From: Pseudoduganella violacea
GTDB taxonomy: Bacteria; Pseudomonadota; Gammaproteobacteria; Burkholderiales; Burkholderiaceae_D
Reading direction: 5' to 3'
NCBI RefSeq assembly: GCF_014191875.1
Contig: NZ_JACHXD010000003.1
Coordinates: 434,001-498,000 of the forward strand
Length of the DNA: 64,000 nt
Positions within the stretch are counted from its first letter, which is position 1. Each line of letters starts with the position of its first letter. A program made the translations under genes and the position numbers. A model generated the notes under the pieces. That model ran no database searches, was not told the DNA's origin, and saw only the letters and a list, made by a program, of their open reading frames with translations. Below, one piece after another: positions 44,385-53,184 of this stretch.

Positions 44385-44400
44385 TGTACGCCAGCGTACA
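44385..44400. promoter_or_regulatory. Perfect copy of the TGTRCGC-N2-GCGYACA palindrome
   Basis: TGTACGC-CA-GCGTACA is an exact inverted repeat. It lies 71 bp before the Gcr-type gene and 107 bp before the divergent porin gene. Confidence 0.65.
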
Positions 44401-44471
44401 GTGAAAAACTTTCTTAGCGGTTACACTATCGGCTTTAGACATCCCTATGCGGCCAAGCCGTTTTTCTCCGC

Positions 44472-46511
44472 ATGTTAGAAATTCTCAAACAAATTCAGAC
44501 AGACACGCTCAGCATCGCGCCCCTGGTCGAGCTGGTGGAAGAGCTGCGTCCCGGCCGTGCCGGCAACCACATCCGCGCCACCAATAATGTGCGCCAGCTG
44601 CTGGCCTTGCTGCAGGATCAACCCGCGCTGGCGCAATCCTTGGGCGACTATGTGCTGCGCCTGCTGGCGCAGCGCCGCCACGCCAGCCTGTACAGCGAAG
44701 TGGGCGTGCTGTCCAACGACGGCTTCTTCACCGAGCTCAAGCGCCGCGTCTCTTACCGCATGCTGCCGCCGGCCCTGGGCGACGAATACCTGAGCGACGC
44801 CCTCGACCAGATCTTCTACAAGCAAAGCGACCACGAATGGATCGCCGCCGTGCCGGCCTCCGACTGGCTGGCCCTGTTCAACACCATCTTCAGCGCCCAC
44901 CCCGGCGGCGGCAAACTGATGCTGCCCGGCATGCTCGAAGCCATCCGCACGCTGAGCTACCGCGTCTGCGCCATCGGCCTGGAGCCGAAACTGACCAACT
45001 TTCATACCGATATGGAAGTGTTCGAATCGCCTTTCGTCATGCAGAACAAGGAGGTGCTGGTCTATCTGGATAGCCACGAAGCCTGGTTGTCCGGCGCCGC
45101 CGACAGCGTCGAAGACGCGCGCCACCTGCTGGTGATGCTGGACCAGTGCGACGCCGTGATCGGCAAGATCCGGCGCAAGGCGCTGGCCCAGGGCACCAGC
45201 ATCGCCCTCACCTATCTGCTGGTGACGGTGACACAAAGCATAGACAGGCTGCGCAAGCTTTTGTTCCTGGTCGATATCTCCGGCGACCTGCCGTCGGCGC
45301 CAAGCGTCGACCTCGATGCGGTGGCGGCGCAGGCCATGCCGGAGCGCGCCACGCACGGCCCGGCCGCCAAGCGGCGCGCCGCCGCCCTGGCCCTGGCGCT
45401 GGAGCTGATCGAAGCGCATAACAACAAGTACACCGTGCGCGACCTGTTCACCGACAATATCAATCTGCTGGCGCGCAATGTGACGGAGAACGCCAGCCGC
45501 ACCGGCGAGCACTACATCGCCGAGAACCGGCGCGAACTGGGCGGCATGTTCATGTCGGCCTCGGGCGCCGGCGTGATCGTCGGCTTCATGGCGCTGTTCA
45601 AGATCCTGATGTCCTATCTGCGCGCGGCGCCGCTGGTCGAAGCCTTCCTGTTCAGCATGAATTATTCGCTCGGCTTCATCTTCATCCACCTGCTGCATTT
45701 CACGGTGGCGACCAAGCAGCCGGCCATGACGGCCTCGCGCATCGCGGCCGGCCTGCAAAGCAAGGATGGCCGCAACATCGATCTGGACAGCATGGCGGAA
45801 TTGATCAACAAGGTGCTGCGCACGCAGAATATGGCGGTGCTGGGCAATCTGGCCACGGCCATTCCGACCGCCTGGCTGATCGCCAGCGGCTACCACCTGA
45901 TCACCGGCCACCATCTGGTCACGCCGGAGAAGGCCATGCACCTGCTGCACGATATCGATCCCTTCGGCAGCCTGGCCCTGTTCTACGCCATGATCGCCGG
46001 CGTCTGCCTGTTCCTGTCCGGCCTGATCTCGGGCTATTACGACAACCAGGCCCTGTACACGCGCTGGGCCCAGCGCATTGCCCAGTTGCGCGGCCTGGCG
46101 GCCGTGCTCGGACGCGAACGCACCCAGCGTCTGGGCGTGTACATGGAAAACAATCTGGGCAGCCTGATGGGTAACTTCTACTTCGGCATCATGCTCGGCG
46201 CCATGGGCGCCCTGGGTCTGCTGCTGGGTCTGCCCATCGATATCCGCCACGTGACGTTCTCGGCCGCCAATTTCGCGACAGCCATGGTGGGCTTGGATCA
46301 CAATGTGAGCTGGCAACTGGTGTTGACTTCCATCGCAGGCTTCCTCGGCATCGGCACGGTGAATCTGCTGGTCAGCTTCGGCCTGGCGCTGTGGGTGGCG
46401 CTGCGCGCGCGCGGCGTGCGCTTCACGCACGGCCTGCAACTGCTGCAAGCGCTGTTCCGGCGCTTCCGCAAGGCGCCGCTCCACTTCTTCATCGGCAGTA
46501 AGGAGAACTAG
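44472..46511 (+). CDS. Gcr-family ('site-specific recombinase') membrane protein
   Basis: A 679-residue protein. The first half is soluble and helical (LVELVEELRPGRAGNHIRATNNVRQLLALL). The second half has several transmembrane segments (GAGVIVGFMALFKILMSYL, FLFSMNYSLGFIFIHLLHF, LFYAMIAGVCLFLSGLISGYY, FYFGIMLGAMGALGLLLGLP). It matches the family annotated as site-specific recombinase Gcr, but no tyrosine or serine recombinase catalytic residues are evident and the membrane topology argues against that activity. The next gene (phospholipase D) starts one base after its stop. Confidence 0.82.
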   Translation: MLEILKQIQTDTLSIAPLVELVEELRPGRAGNHIRATNNVRQLLALLQDQPALAQSLGDYVLRLLAQRRHASLYSEVGVLSNDGFFTELKRRVSYRMLPPALGDEYLSDALDQIFYKQSDHEWIAAVPASDWLALFNTIFSAHPGGGKLMLPGMLEAIRTLSYRVCAIGLEPKLTNFHTDMEVFESPFVMQNKEVLVYLDSHEAWLSGAADSVEDARHLLVMLDQCDAVIGKIRRKALAQGTSIALTYLLVTVTQSIDRLRKLLFLVDISGDLPSAPSVDLDAVAAQAMPERATHGPAAKRRAAALALALELIEAHNNKYTVRDLFTDNINLLARNVTENASRTGEHYIAENRRELGGMFMSASGAGVIVGFMALFKILMSYLRAAPLVEAFLFSMNYSLGFIFIHLLHFTVATKQPAMTASRIAAGLQSKDGRNIDLDSMAELINKVLRTQNMAVLGNLATAIPTAWLIASGYHLITGHHLVTPEKAMHLLHDIDPFGSLALFYAMIAGVCLFLSGLISGYYDNQALYTRWAQRIAQLRGLAAVLGRERTQRLGVYMENNLGSLMGNFYFGIMLGAMGALGLLLGLPIDIRHVTFSAANFATAMVGLDHNVSWQLVLTSIAGFLGIGTVNLLVSFGLALWVALRARGVRFTHGLQLLQALFRRFRKAPLHFFIGSKEN

Positions 46512-46512
46512 C

Positions 46513-47901
46513 GTGATCTACCGAAGCGCAAAGCATGTTCTGGCACTCACCCTCACCGCCTGGTGTTTGCTGGCCTGCGCTTCGCTGCCCGAGGTCAGCA
46601 AGACCCAGCTCAAGGCCGACGCGGCCGACGTTCCGGCCGTGGCCACGCCCAAGGGCGTGCTGCCGAAACAAAGCAGCGAGGCCTTGCTGAAAAAGCGCTG
46701 GCCGAAATCGACGCTGGACCTGCAGGCGCGCGCCGCGCTGGAGGAGGCGGCGACCGGCGTGCCGCTGATCGCCGGCAATAAGGTGCAGCTACTATTCGAC
46801 GGTCCGCAAACCATGGCGGAAATGATGAAGGCCATCGCCGCCGCCACCAACCATATCAATTTCGAAACTTATATCTTCGACCAGGATGAGTTGGGCGAAA
46901 AATTCGCCAGCCTGCTGATCGAGAAGCAGCGCCAGGGCGTGACGGTGAATGTGATCTATGACAGCGTCGGCACGATCGGCGTGCCGCAGGCTTTCTTCGA
47001 CCGCATGAAAGCGGCGGGCGTGACACTGACCGCCTTCAATCCCGTGAATCCTGCCAAGCTGCGCGGCAATGGCTGGAAGGTCAACAACCGCGATCACCGC
47101 AAGATCCTGATTGTCGACGGCAAGGTCGGCTTCACCGGCGGCATCAATATCAGCGACACCTATGCGCGCAGCTCGCCCTTCCGCTCCGCCGCGCGTCCCA
47201 CCGACCAATCCGAGGTGGGCTGGCGCGACACCCACGTGCGCATCGAAGGACCGGCCGTCGCCGCGCTGCAGTGGATGTTCATCGAAAACTGGGCCGGCCA
47301 GGATGCCGACAATTTGCGCGACGCCGACTACTTCCCCAAACCGGTGGTGGCCGGCGACAAGATCGTGCGCGTATTGGGCAGCAGGCCGGGCGGCCAGTTC
47401 GAGATTTACAAAGCCCTGCTGCTGGCGATCAAGGAAGCGAAGAAATCCATCCACATCACCTGTGCCTACTTCGTGCCGGACGAGCAGACCTTGCGCGCCC
47501 TGAACGCTGCCGCGCAGCGTGGCGTCGATGTGCAGTTGGTGCTGCCCAGCGTATCCGATGCGGGACTGGTGGCCCAGGCGGGACGGGCGGCCTATACACC
47601 GCTGCTGGAAGCGGGTGTCAAAATCCATGAGCTGAAGCTGGCCGTGCTGCACGCCAAGACGGCCGTCATCGACGGCCTGTGGTCGACGGTCGGCTCGACC
47701 AATATCGACACCCGCAGCTTCCTGCACAACCACGAGGTGAATGTGATCGTGATGGGCGACGCCTTCGGCGGCGAGATGGAAAAGGCCTTCCGGGAAGACT
47801 TGCGCAATTCACAGGAAATCACCCTGGCCGAATGGCGCGACCGCCCCCTCTCGGCGCGCCTGAAGGAATGGCTGGCGCGCATCTGGGATTACTGGCTTTA
47901 A
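46513..47901 (+). CDS. Phospholipase D-family lipoprotein (cardiolipin synthase-like)
   Basis: A 462-residue protein starting at GTG, with AGGAG upstream. A lipoprotein-type signal (ALTLTAWCLLAC) puts the modified cysteine at residue 22. Two HKD motifs are intact: HRKILIVDGKVGFTGG with H195, K197 and D202, and LHAKTAVIDGLWSTVGSTN in the C-terminal half. Such enzymes exchange or hydrolyse phospholipid head groups, for example in cardiolipin synthesis. Tight spacing suggests co-expression with the Gcr-type membrane protein. Confidence 0.9.
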   Translation: MIYRSAKHVLALTLTAWCLLACASLPEVSKTQLKADAADVPAVATPKGVLPKQSSEALLKKRWPKSTLDLQARAALEEAATGVPLIAGNKVQLLFDGPQTMAEMMKAIAAATNHINFETYIFDQDELGEKFASLLIEKQRQGVTVNVIYDSVGTIGVPQAFFDRMKAAGVTLTAFNPVNPAKLRGNGWKVNNRDHRKILIVDGKVGFTGGINISDTYARSSPFRSAARPTDQSEVGWRDTHVRIEGPAVAALQWMFIENWAGQDADNLRDADYFPKPVVAGDKIVRVLGSRPGGQFEIYKALLLAIKEAKKSIHITCAYFVPDEQTLRALNAAAQRGVDVQLVLPSVSDAGLVAQAGRAAYTPLLEAGVKIHELKLAVLHAKTAVIDGLWSTVGSTNIDTRSFLHNHEVNVIVMGDAFGGEMEKAFREDLRNSQEITLAEWRDRPLSARLKEWLARIWDYWL

Positions 47902-47968
47902 TCTGAGGCAGCGCAAGCGGCGCGGCGACATCGAGGATTAAGCTGAAAGCTTATCCCAGGAGAGCGCC

Positions 47969-48451
47969 ATGGCCGACCATCCACCGCCGCCCTTGCTTGA
48001 CAGTCCGCCGCCAGGAGCAGAAGATCCCGACATCAATACCCGCCTTTCCCGCGTGGAGGTTGTCGTGCAGGACGTTATTGGAAGAATGGACCGCATGCAG
48101 GTCGCGATGGATAACGGCTTTGCCGAAATCCGTGCCGACCATCGCCAATTGCGAAACGGCTTCGACGAGCTGCGCCGCGAGACAACGGCCGCGCTCGAAA
48201 CGCAGCGCAAAGACATGGTTGCCGCGCTAGAGGCACAGCGCAGGGATGTGAGCGCCGCCTTGGATGTCCAGCGCAAGGAAGTGATCGCCGCAATCGATGC
48301 CCAACGCCAGTCGCAGGAGGCCTTGCGCTCTGAGATTTATGCCGCCATCGACAAGATACGCGACGATAACCTGGCCTCCATGCGCCTGACCTTCACCACC
48401 ATGGCGGCGGTCCTGATTGCGCTGCTGGGCAAGGTACTCAACTTCTACTGA
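47969..48451 (+). CDS. Coiled-coil protein with C-terminal membrane anchor
   Basis: A 160-residue protein with a proline-rich N-terminus (HPPPPLLDSPPPG), a long coiled coil (about 22-140) that includes an 11-residue repeat (LETQRKDMVAA, LEAQRRDVSAA, LDVQRKEVIAA) and one C-terminal hydrophobic helix (FTTMAAVLIALLGKVL). AGGAG precedes the ATG. No family is recognised. It could act as a scaffold or tether at the inner membrane. Confidence 0.72.
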   Translation: MADHPPPPLLDSPPPGAEDPDINTRLSRVEVVVQDVIGRMDRMQVAMDNGFAEIRADHRQLRNGFDELRRETTAALETQRKDMVAALEAQRRDVSAALDVQRKEVIAAIDAQRQSQEALRSEIYAAIDKIRDDNLASMRLTFTTMAAVLIALLGKVLNFY

Positions 48452-48504
48452 AATGCGTTGGCGCAAAAGCCACAGTTAACAAAAAAATCTGAATTTTCAT
48501 ACAG

Positions 48505-48524
48505 TACTGTGTTTTTGCACAGTA
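48505..48524. promoter_or_regulatory. Perfect LexA-type SOS box
   Basis: TACTGT-GTTTTTGC-ACAGTA matches the TACTGT-N8-ACAGTA inverted repeat bound by LexA in E. coli and beta/gammaproteobacteria at every conserved base. It lies 53 bp before the start of the small gene at 48577. A TTGCAC that could serve as the -35 element overlaps its right half. Confidence 0.75.
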
Positions 48525-48576
48525 CTTGTGTTAAGCTGATGCTTCGTTAAACACTTCTCCCTACAAAGGAATAGTT

Positions 48577-48801
48577 ATGACCAGCATTAACAGCAGCTTC
48601 AGCTCCCGCTTCGGCCTGGAATACGCCCCGACGTCCTTCCTGGTACGCATGGGCAAACGCGACATGTTAGTCTGCCGTGACTTCCGCAAACGCTTCTACG
48701 CCGTCAACCCCATCATCGAATGCGATACCGGCGTCCAGCCTGGCCATATCGAAATCCTGCTGTTCGGCCGCTGGCTGCTGATCCTGTCCAAAGCCCAGTA
48801 A
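48577..48801 (+). CDS. Small orphan protein, probably SOS-controlled
   Basis: A 74-residue soluble protein (MTSINSSFSSRFGLEYAPTS, then FLVRMGKRDMLVCRDFRKRF, ending LFGRWLLILSKAQ) with no signal peptide. It combines basic residues, two cysteines and aromatic residues in a pattern that suggests a compact alpha/beta fold. No family is recognised. AAAGGA precedes the ATG. A perfect LexA-type box lies upstream, so DNA-damage induction is likely. The 3' neighbour (LysR gene) is convergent with no gap. Confidence 0.75.
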   Translation: MTSINSSFSSRFGLEYAPTSFLVRMGKRDMLVCRDFRKRFYAVNPIIECDTGVQPGHIEILLFGRWLLILSKAQ

Positions 48802-49710
48802 TCACGCCGAAGCGCTGAACCGTTCACATTGCGCGCGCAAGAAGTCGCGCAGACAGATCACGGTGGACGTGACCTGCGAGCGGTGCATACACACCAGGAA
48901 TAGCGGCACCTCTTCACCCTCTATCTCTGGCAAGAGCACCTGCAAGCGCCCGGCTCGGATGTCGGCGGTCACGTCCAAGCGTGACTTGTAAGCAATACCC
49001 TGGCCTGCCACGGCCCAGCGCCGCACCACATCGGCATCGTCGGCACTGCGGTTGCCGCTGACGGGGATGGTGACGGTGTCGGCCCGCCCCGGCAGGCGGA
49101 AACTCCAGCGTTCATGGATCACGTCATTGACGGCAAAGCGCAGGCAGTTATGCCGGCGCAGCTCGTCGAGGCTGCCCAACCGGCCATGCCGGGCGATATA
49201 GGCCGACGAGGCCACCAGCACCCGCCGGCTATGCGCCAGCGGCATGGCCACCAGGCCGGAATCTTCCTGCGGCCCGGTGCGGATGGCGATATCCACCGGC
49301 TGCCGGTACATATCGGCCAGCCGGTCGCTCACGCTGAGCTGGTATGCCACGGCCGGATACTGGACCTGGAACTGGTCCAGCCATTCAAGCAACTGGTTGC
49401 GCCCAAAATCCGAGGTCACGGAGATTTTCAGCAAGCCGCCCGGCTGTTCCTTGCCCTGGGTCAGCGTGCCATGCCCTTCTTTCAGCAGGCGCAGCGCCTC
49501 GCGCGCATGGCGCAGATAATGCTCGCCCTCCTCCGTCAAGCGCAAGGAGCGCGTGGTACGCGCCAGCAGACGCAGTTGCAAAGCCTGCTCCAGGCGCTTG
49601 AGCGCCGCGCTCGCCATGGCCGGCGAGATGTCGAGCAGCCGCGCCGCCGCCGACAGACTGCCGGCATCGGCCGTGCGCACAAAGACTTCCAGATCATCGA
49701 GGCGCAGCAA
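48802..49710 (-). CDS. LysR-family transcriptional regulator
   Basis: A 302-residue regulator: N-terminal HTH (about 3-62: LDDLEVFVRTADAGSLSAAARLL, AMASAALKRLEQAL) and a periplasmic-binding-like effector domain (about 88-295: LLKISVTSDFGRNQLLEWL, DIAIRTGPQEDSGLVAMPL). The start is TTG at 49710, since an in-frame stop lies just upstream and no ATG precedes the HTH. It is divergent from the oxidoreductase gene at 49808, its most probable target. Confidence 0.9.
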   Translation of the reverse strand: MLRLDDLEVFVRTADAGSLSAAARLLDISPAMASAALKRLEQALQLRLLARTTRSLRLTEEGEHYLRHAREALRLLKEGHGTLTQGKEQPGGLLKISVTSDFGRNQLLEWLDQFQVQYPAVAYQLSVSDRLADMYRQPVDIAIRTGPQEDSGLVAMPLAHSRRVLVASSAYIARHGRLGSLDELRRHNCLRFAVNDVIHERWSFRLPGRADTVTIPVSGNRSADDADVVRRWAVAGQGIAYKSRLDVTADIRAGRLQVLLPEIEGEEVPLFLVCMHRSQVTSTVICLRDFLRAQCERFSASA

Positions 49711-49807
49711 TTTTCATCATTCCATTGAAAGTGTTTCGCCGATTTTAGTCTTTATCCGCAGAATACGTTAAATCATCATACATCGATTGAACTTTATGGA
49801 GTATCCG

Positions 49808-50821
49808 ATGAAAGCCATTGCCTACCGCGCCAACCTGCCCATCAGCGCCGATGAAGCCTTGCTCGATATCGAGCTGCCCGCGCCCGTCGCCGGCGGCCGC
49901 GATCTGCTGGTGGAAGTGAAGGCCATTTCCGTCAACCCGGTCGACACCAAGATCCGCCGCAACGTGGCGCCGCCAGCCGGCGAGCTGAAAGTCCTCGGCT
50001 GGGATGCGGTTGGCATCGTCAAAGCCGTGGGGCCGGAAGCCAGCCTGTTCCGCCCCGGCGATGAAGTCTGGTACGCGGGCGCCCTCAACCGTCCCGGGGC
50101 CAATAGCGAACTACACCTGGTGGACGAGCGCATCGCAGGCCACAAACCGCGCAAGCTCAGCTTCGCGCAGGCCGCCGCCCTGCCCTTGACCGCCATCACG
50201 GCTTGGGAACTGCTGTTCGAACGCCTGGAAGCGAGCCGCGACCGCAGCCTGAGCGGCAAATCCCTCCTGATTACGGGCGCGGCGGGCGGCGTCGGTTCGA
50301 TCCTGGTGCAGCTGGCGCGCCAGCTCACGGGGCTGACCGTGATCGGCACCGCCTCGCGTCCTGAATCGGCGGCCTGGGTCAAGGAGCTGGGCGCCCACCA
50401 TGTGCTCGACCACAGCAAGCCGCTGCAGGAAGAATTCCAGCGCCTGGGCTTGCCGCCGGTCGACTATGTCGCCAGCCTAAACCAGAGCGATACCCACTTT
50501 CCGGCCCTGGCCGAGCTGATCGCGCCGCAAGGCAAGCTAGCCCTGATCGACGATCCCGAGCAACTCGATGTGCGCCTGCTCAAGCGCAAGAGCGTATCGC
50601 TGCATTGGGAATTCATGTTCACGCGCTCGCTATTCGTCACGGACGATATGCAAAAGCAGCACCAGCTGCTCAACGACGTGGCCCAGCTGATCGACAGCGG
50701 CGTGCTGAAAACCACGCTGGGCGAGCACTTCGGCCCAATCAATGCCGCCAACCTGAAACGCGCCCACACCCTGCTCGAGAGCCAGCGCGCGACCGGGAAG
50801 ATTGTGCTGGAAGGATTCTGA
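49808..50821 (+). CDS. Zinc-type alcohol dehydrogenase-like / NADPH:quinone reductase family oxidoreductase
   Basis: A 337-residue MDR-superfamily enzyme. It has the N-terminal GroES-like part (MKAIAYRANLPISADEALLD, ISVNPVDTKIRRNVAP, GWDAVGIVKAVGPEAS) and a Rossmann domain (LLITGAAGGVGSILVQLARQL). The zinc-ligand cysteines of true alcohol dehydrogenases are absent, which points to the quinone-reductase-like branch. The ATG at 49808 follows TATGGAG; earlier in-frame ATGs lack one. It is divergent from the LysR gene that probably controls it. Confidence 0.88.
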   Translation: MKAIAYRANLPISADEALLDIELPAPVAGGRDLLVEVKAISVNPVDTKIRRNVAPPAGELKVLGWDAVGIVKAVGPEASLFRPGDEVWYAGALNRPGANSELHLVDERIAGHKPRKLSFAQAAALPLTAITAWELLFERLEASRDRSLSGKSLLITGAAGGVGSILVQLARQLTGLTVIGTASRPESAAWVKELGAHHVLDHSKPLQEEFQRLGLPPVDYVASLNQSDTHFPALAELIAPQGKLALIDDPEQLDVRLLKRKSVSLHWEFMFTRSLFVTDDMQKQHQLLNDVAQLIDSGVLKTTLGEHFGPINAANLKRAHTLLESQRATGKIVLEGF

Positions 50822-50830
50822 CACTATGGT

Positions 50831-51352
50831 TCAGGCCGGCGCGGCGAGCTGCTGCGCCTGTTCTTGGCGCAGCAAGGCCAAGACGCGTGCGTCATGGCTG
50901 GCCAGCGTGTTTTGCAGATTGATGGCGGCGCTGCAGGAGTCGTCGATCACGCGCAGGAAGCCGTTCTGCGTCCAGTCCAGCAAACGCGAACGGAAGCCGA
51001 TGCCGCTGAACATCTCGCCGATATTCACGCACAGCTCGCGCAGCGCTAACAACGTGCGCTTGGTCGCTTCGATATCGTCCTGCATGCCCTTGCCGATATC
51101 AAGCAATTCGCGGCTGGCCTCCTCCTTCTTCACCAGCTCATGCATGGCAGCCAGCCAGCTTTCAATGCGGCGCGCTATGCGGCGGATGCGCGTGGTTTTG
51201 CCACGCATCATCACACAATAATGCAGGCACAACACCCAGACCGGCAAGCGCGCCAGACACAGCGGCAAACCGGCGCTGCGCATCTTGTGTTCAACCTTCT
51301 TCAGCTTCTGCAACAGCTCGCCAATGCTGGCGGTAACGGGATCCTGACGCAT
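50831..51352 (-). CDS. Hypothetical helical protein
   Basis: A 173-residue soluble, mostly helical protein (ASIGELLQKLKKVEHKMRSAG, IRRIARRIESWLAAMHELVKKEE). A basic and hydrophobic middle (ARLPVWVLCLHYCVMMRG) contains two cysteines. No domain is recognised. AGGAG precedes the ATG at 51352. It is convergent with the oxidoreductase gene. Confidence 0.7.
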   Translation of the reverse strand: MRQDPVTASIGELLQKLKKVEHKMRSAGLPLCLARLPVWVLCLHYCVMMRGKTTRIRRIARRIESWLAAMHELVKKEEASRELLDIGKGMQDDIEATKRTLLALRELCVNIGEMFSGIGFRSRLLDWTQNGFLRVIDDSCSAAINLQNTLASHDARVLALLRQEQAQQLAAPA

Positions 51353-51642
51353 GATGGTTTCTCCTGCCTTGCGCGACAAATGCAGTATAGCCACCTACCC
51401 TCGCGAGAAACCGCGGTGGGATTTGATCCAGCTTAAAGCCTGTGCATTCAACGCAGATGAAAAGAAAGCGCAGCGGCAAATATACCCGCCGCCCTGCCTG
51501 AAAAAGTACGCACTTTGTCACCTCAGCAATTATTTTTGAAAGTTACAAATTATTGAAATTTATCTATCAGAAAAATGCTAGAGTTCGCGCTCACCGGCCC
51601 ATCTATAAGGCTGGAAACTATCGAAAATGAAGGAAGATGGAG

Positions 51643-51876
51643 ATGAAAACGACAATGTGGGTAGCAGTACTTGGCTTCGCCCTGGCTGGCTGCGCCAGCA
51701 CGGGAAAGCAGGAGGAGGTCGCGCGCAACTTCGAAGATAGCTACACCCCGACCGGTAGCCATATCGCACGCAAAACCGTTGACCGCAGCAACGGCGTGCA
51801 AAGCGTCAATAAGGAAGAATTTCAGCGCACCATGGAGATGAGCAGTCCATCGGCCGTCGACCCAAGTCGCCAATAA
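51643..51876 (+). CDS. Small lipoprotein
   Basis: A 77-residue protein. The signal TTMWVAVLGFALAGC puts the lipidated cysteine at about residue 17. The mature part is polar and charged (GKQEEVARNFEDSYTPTGSH) with no domain recognised. AGGAAG precedes ATG 51643; an ATG two codons earlier is possible. The 290-bp region before it is AT-rich and probably holds its promoter, but no defined motif was identified there. Confidence 0.75.
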   Translation: MKTTMWVAVLGFALAGCASTGKQEEVARNFEDSYTPTGSHIARKTVDRSNGVQSVNKEEFQRTMEMSSPSAVDPSRQ

Positions 51877-51892
51877 ACTGACGGGATCCATA

Positions 51893-52714
51893 GTGATAGC
51901 TAACAAACAACACGATAGCCAGTTCCACGCCCTGCACGCCGACGGGCTGCTGATGTTGCCCAATTGCTGGGACGCCGGCAGCGCCCGACTGGCCGCAGCC
52001 AGCGGCGCGCGCGCCCTGGCCACCAGCAGCGCCGCCGTGGCCTGGAGCCACGGTTATGCCGACGGCGGCCAGTTGCCGGCCGATCTGCTGCTCAGCACGG
52101 TCAGCGGCATTCAACGCCGCAGCGATCTGCCGCTCAGCATCGATATTGAAGACGGTTACTCCGACGATCCGGAGCGCGTGGCCGCTCTGATCGGCGCCGT
52201 GATCGACGTCGGCGCGGTCGGCATCAATATCGAAGACGGTGCGCAAACACCGGAACTGCTGTGCCGCAAAATCGCCGCCGTGCGCCGCGTGGCGGACCAG
52301 CGCGGCGTCAAGCTCTTCATCAACGCTCGCTGCGACGTCTTCCTGCGCCAGTTGCTGGAACCCCAGCAGCGCGTGCAAGAAACCACGCGGCGCGCCCAGC
52401 TGTATCGCGATGCCGGCGCCAATGGCCTGTTCGCCCCCTTCATCAGCGCCGAAGACGAGATTCGCGCCCTGGCCGCCGCGACGCCGCTGCCGCTGAATGT
52501 GCTGGCGCTGCCGGGTCTGCCCACGCCCCAGCGTCTGCTGGAGCTGGGCGTGCGCCGCCTAAGCGCGGGATCAGCCCTGTCCGAATCCATGTTCGCCTGC
52601 GTACAGCAGTCCATGCAGCACTTCATGCGCAGCGGCGCACCGTATGCGGCGGACCTGCCCAAACTCGACTACGGCCAACTGAACGGTCTGATGCAGGACG
52701 GCGGCAACAGTTGA
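51893..52714 (+). CDS. Isocitrate lyase/PEP mutase-family protein
   Basis: A 273-residue TIM-barrel enzyme: LPNCWDAGSARLAAASGARALATSS opens the barrel, LPLSIDIEDGYSDDPE contains the acidic metal-binding motif, and INIEDGAQ and FINARCDVFL follow. The family includes PEP phosphonomutase, 2-methylisocitrate lyase and oxaloacetate decarboxylases; the activity here is unknown. The active-site KRCG motif of isocitrate lyases is absent. The start is GTG 51893. Its stop is only 17 bp from the lysozyme gene stop, marking the edge of the tail locus. Confidence 0.85.
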   Translation: MIANKQHDSQFHALHADGLLMLPNCWDAGSARLAAASGARALATSSAAVAWSHGYADGGQLPADLLLSTVSGIQRRSDLPLSIDIEDGYSDDPERVAALIGAVIDVGAVGINIEDGAQTPELLCRKIAAVRRVADQRGVKLFINARCDVFLRQLLEPQQRVQETTRRAQLYRDAGANGLFAPFISAEDEIRALAAATPLPLNVLALPGLPTPQRLLELGVRRLSAGSALSESMFACVQQSMQHFMRSGAPYAADLPKLDYGQLNGLMQDGGNS

Positions 52715-52731
52715 GCTGACTGCCGCGCCGT

Positions 52732-53184
52732 TCACGCCTCAGTGCTGACAAAGAGGCGGCGTTCGGCGCGGCGCCTGCGGCTCAAGCCCGCCACCACCCG
52801 CCCGCCCGCCTTATTCCACAGCAAAAAGCTGTCGGCCGCCCCGGCCAAATCCTGGCGCATCAGCTTGCGGCATACCGAACTGGCGCCGAACGCGCCCAGC
52901 CCGATGTTGTAGGCCAGCGACACGCAAGCGGCCAGCCTGGCCGGCGGCTCCAGATGCAGGGCCGGACAACGCTTCAACACCCCCAGCAGATACTGGCCGA
53001 CGCGGCGGCGCAACATCGCATCGGCCTGCGCCTGCGTCCACACCATGCCTTCGGCCACGCCCAGCGTCTCACCCCAGCCGATGGTCCACACGCCCACCAG
53101 ATCGCGGTAGGCGCGCAGGCGGCAACCCTCGAAAGCGCGGATCAGCGACAAAGCCTGCTCCAGCGCATCGTCCGCCCGCCTCAT
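52732..53184 (-). CDS. Phage-type GH24 lysozyme (endolysin)
   Basis: A 150-residue endolysin. The T4-lysozyme catalytic triad is present with the exact E-8-D-5-T spacing: E19 in FEGCRLRAYRD, D28, and T34 in WTIGWG. It cleaves the glycan strand of peptidoglycan. There is no signal peptide, so it needs a holin to reach the wall. It overlaps the upstream holin-like gene by 4 bp (ATGA) and is the last gene of the tail locus. Confidence 0.9.
   Translation of the reverse strand: MRRADDALEQALSLIRAFEGCRLRAYRDLVGVWTIGWGETLGVAEGMVWTQAQADAMLRRRVGQYLLGVLKRCPALHLEPPARLAACVSLAYNIGLGAFGASSVCRKLMRQDLAGAADSFLLWNKAGGRVVAGLSRRRRAERRLFVSTEA

Noticed and set aside
44472..46511. 'Site-specific recombinase' as a marker of a mobile element
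   Set aside because: There are no integrase catalytic residues, no attachment repeats and several membrane helices, so it is not evidence of mobility.
51353..51642. A small RNA or gene in the 290-bp AT-rich intergenic region
   Set aside because: No hairpin-plus-T-run terminator, coding frame with ribosome-binding site, or known RNA motif could be identified there.
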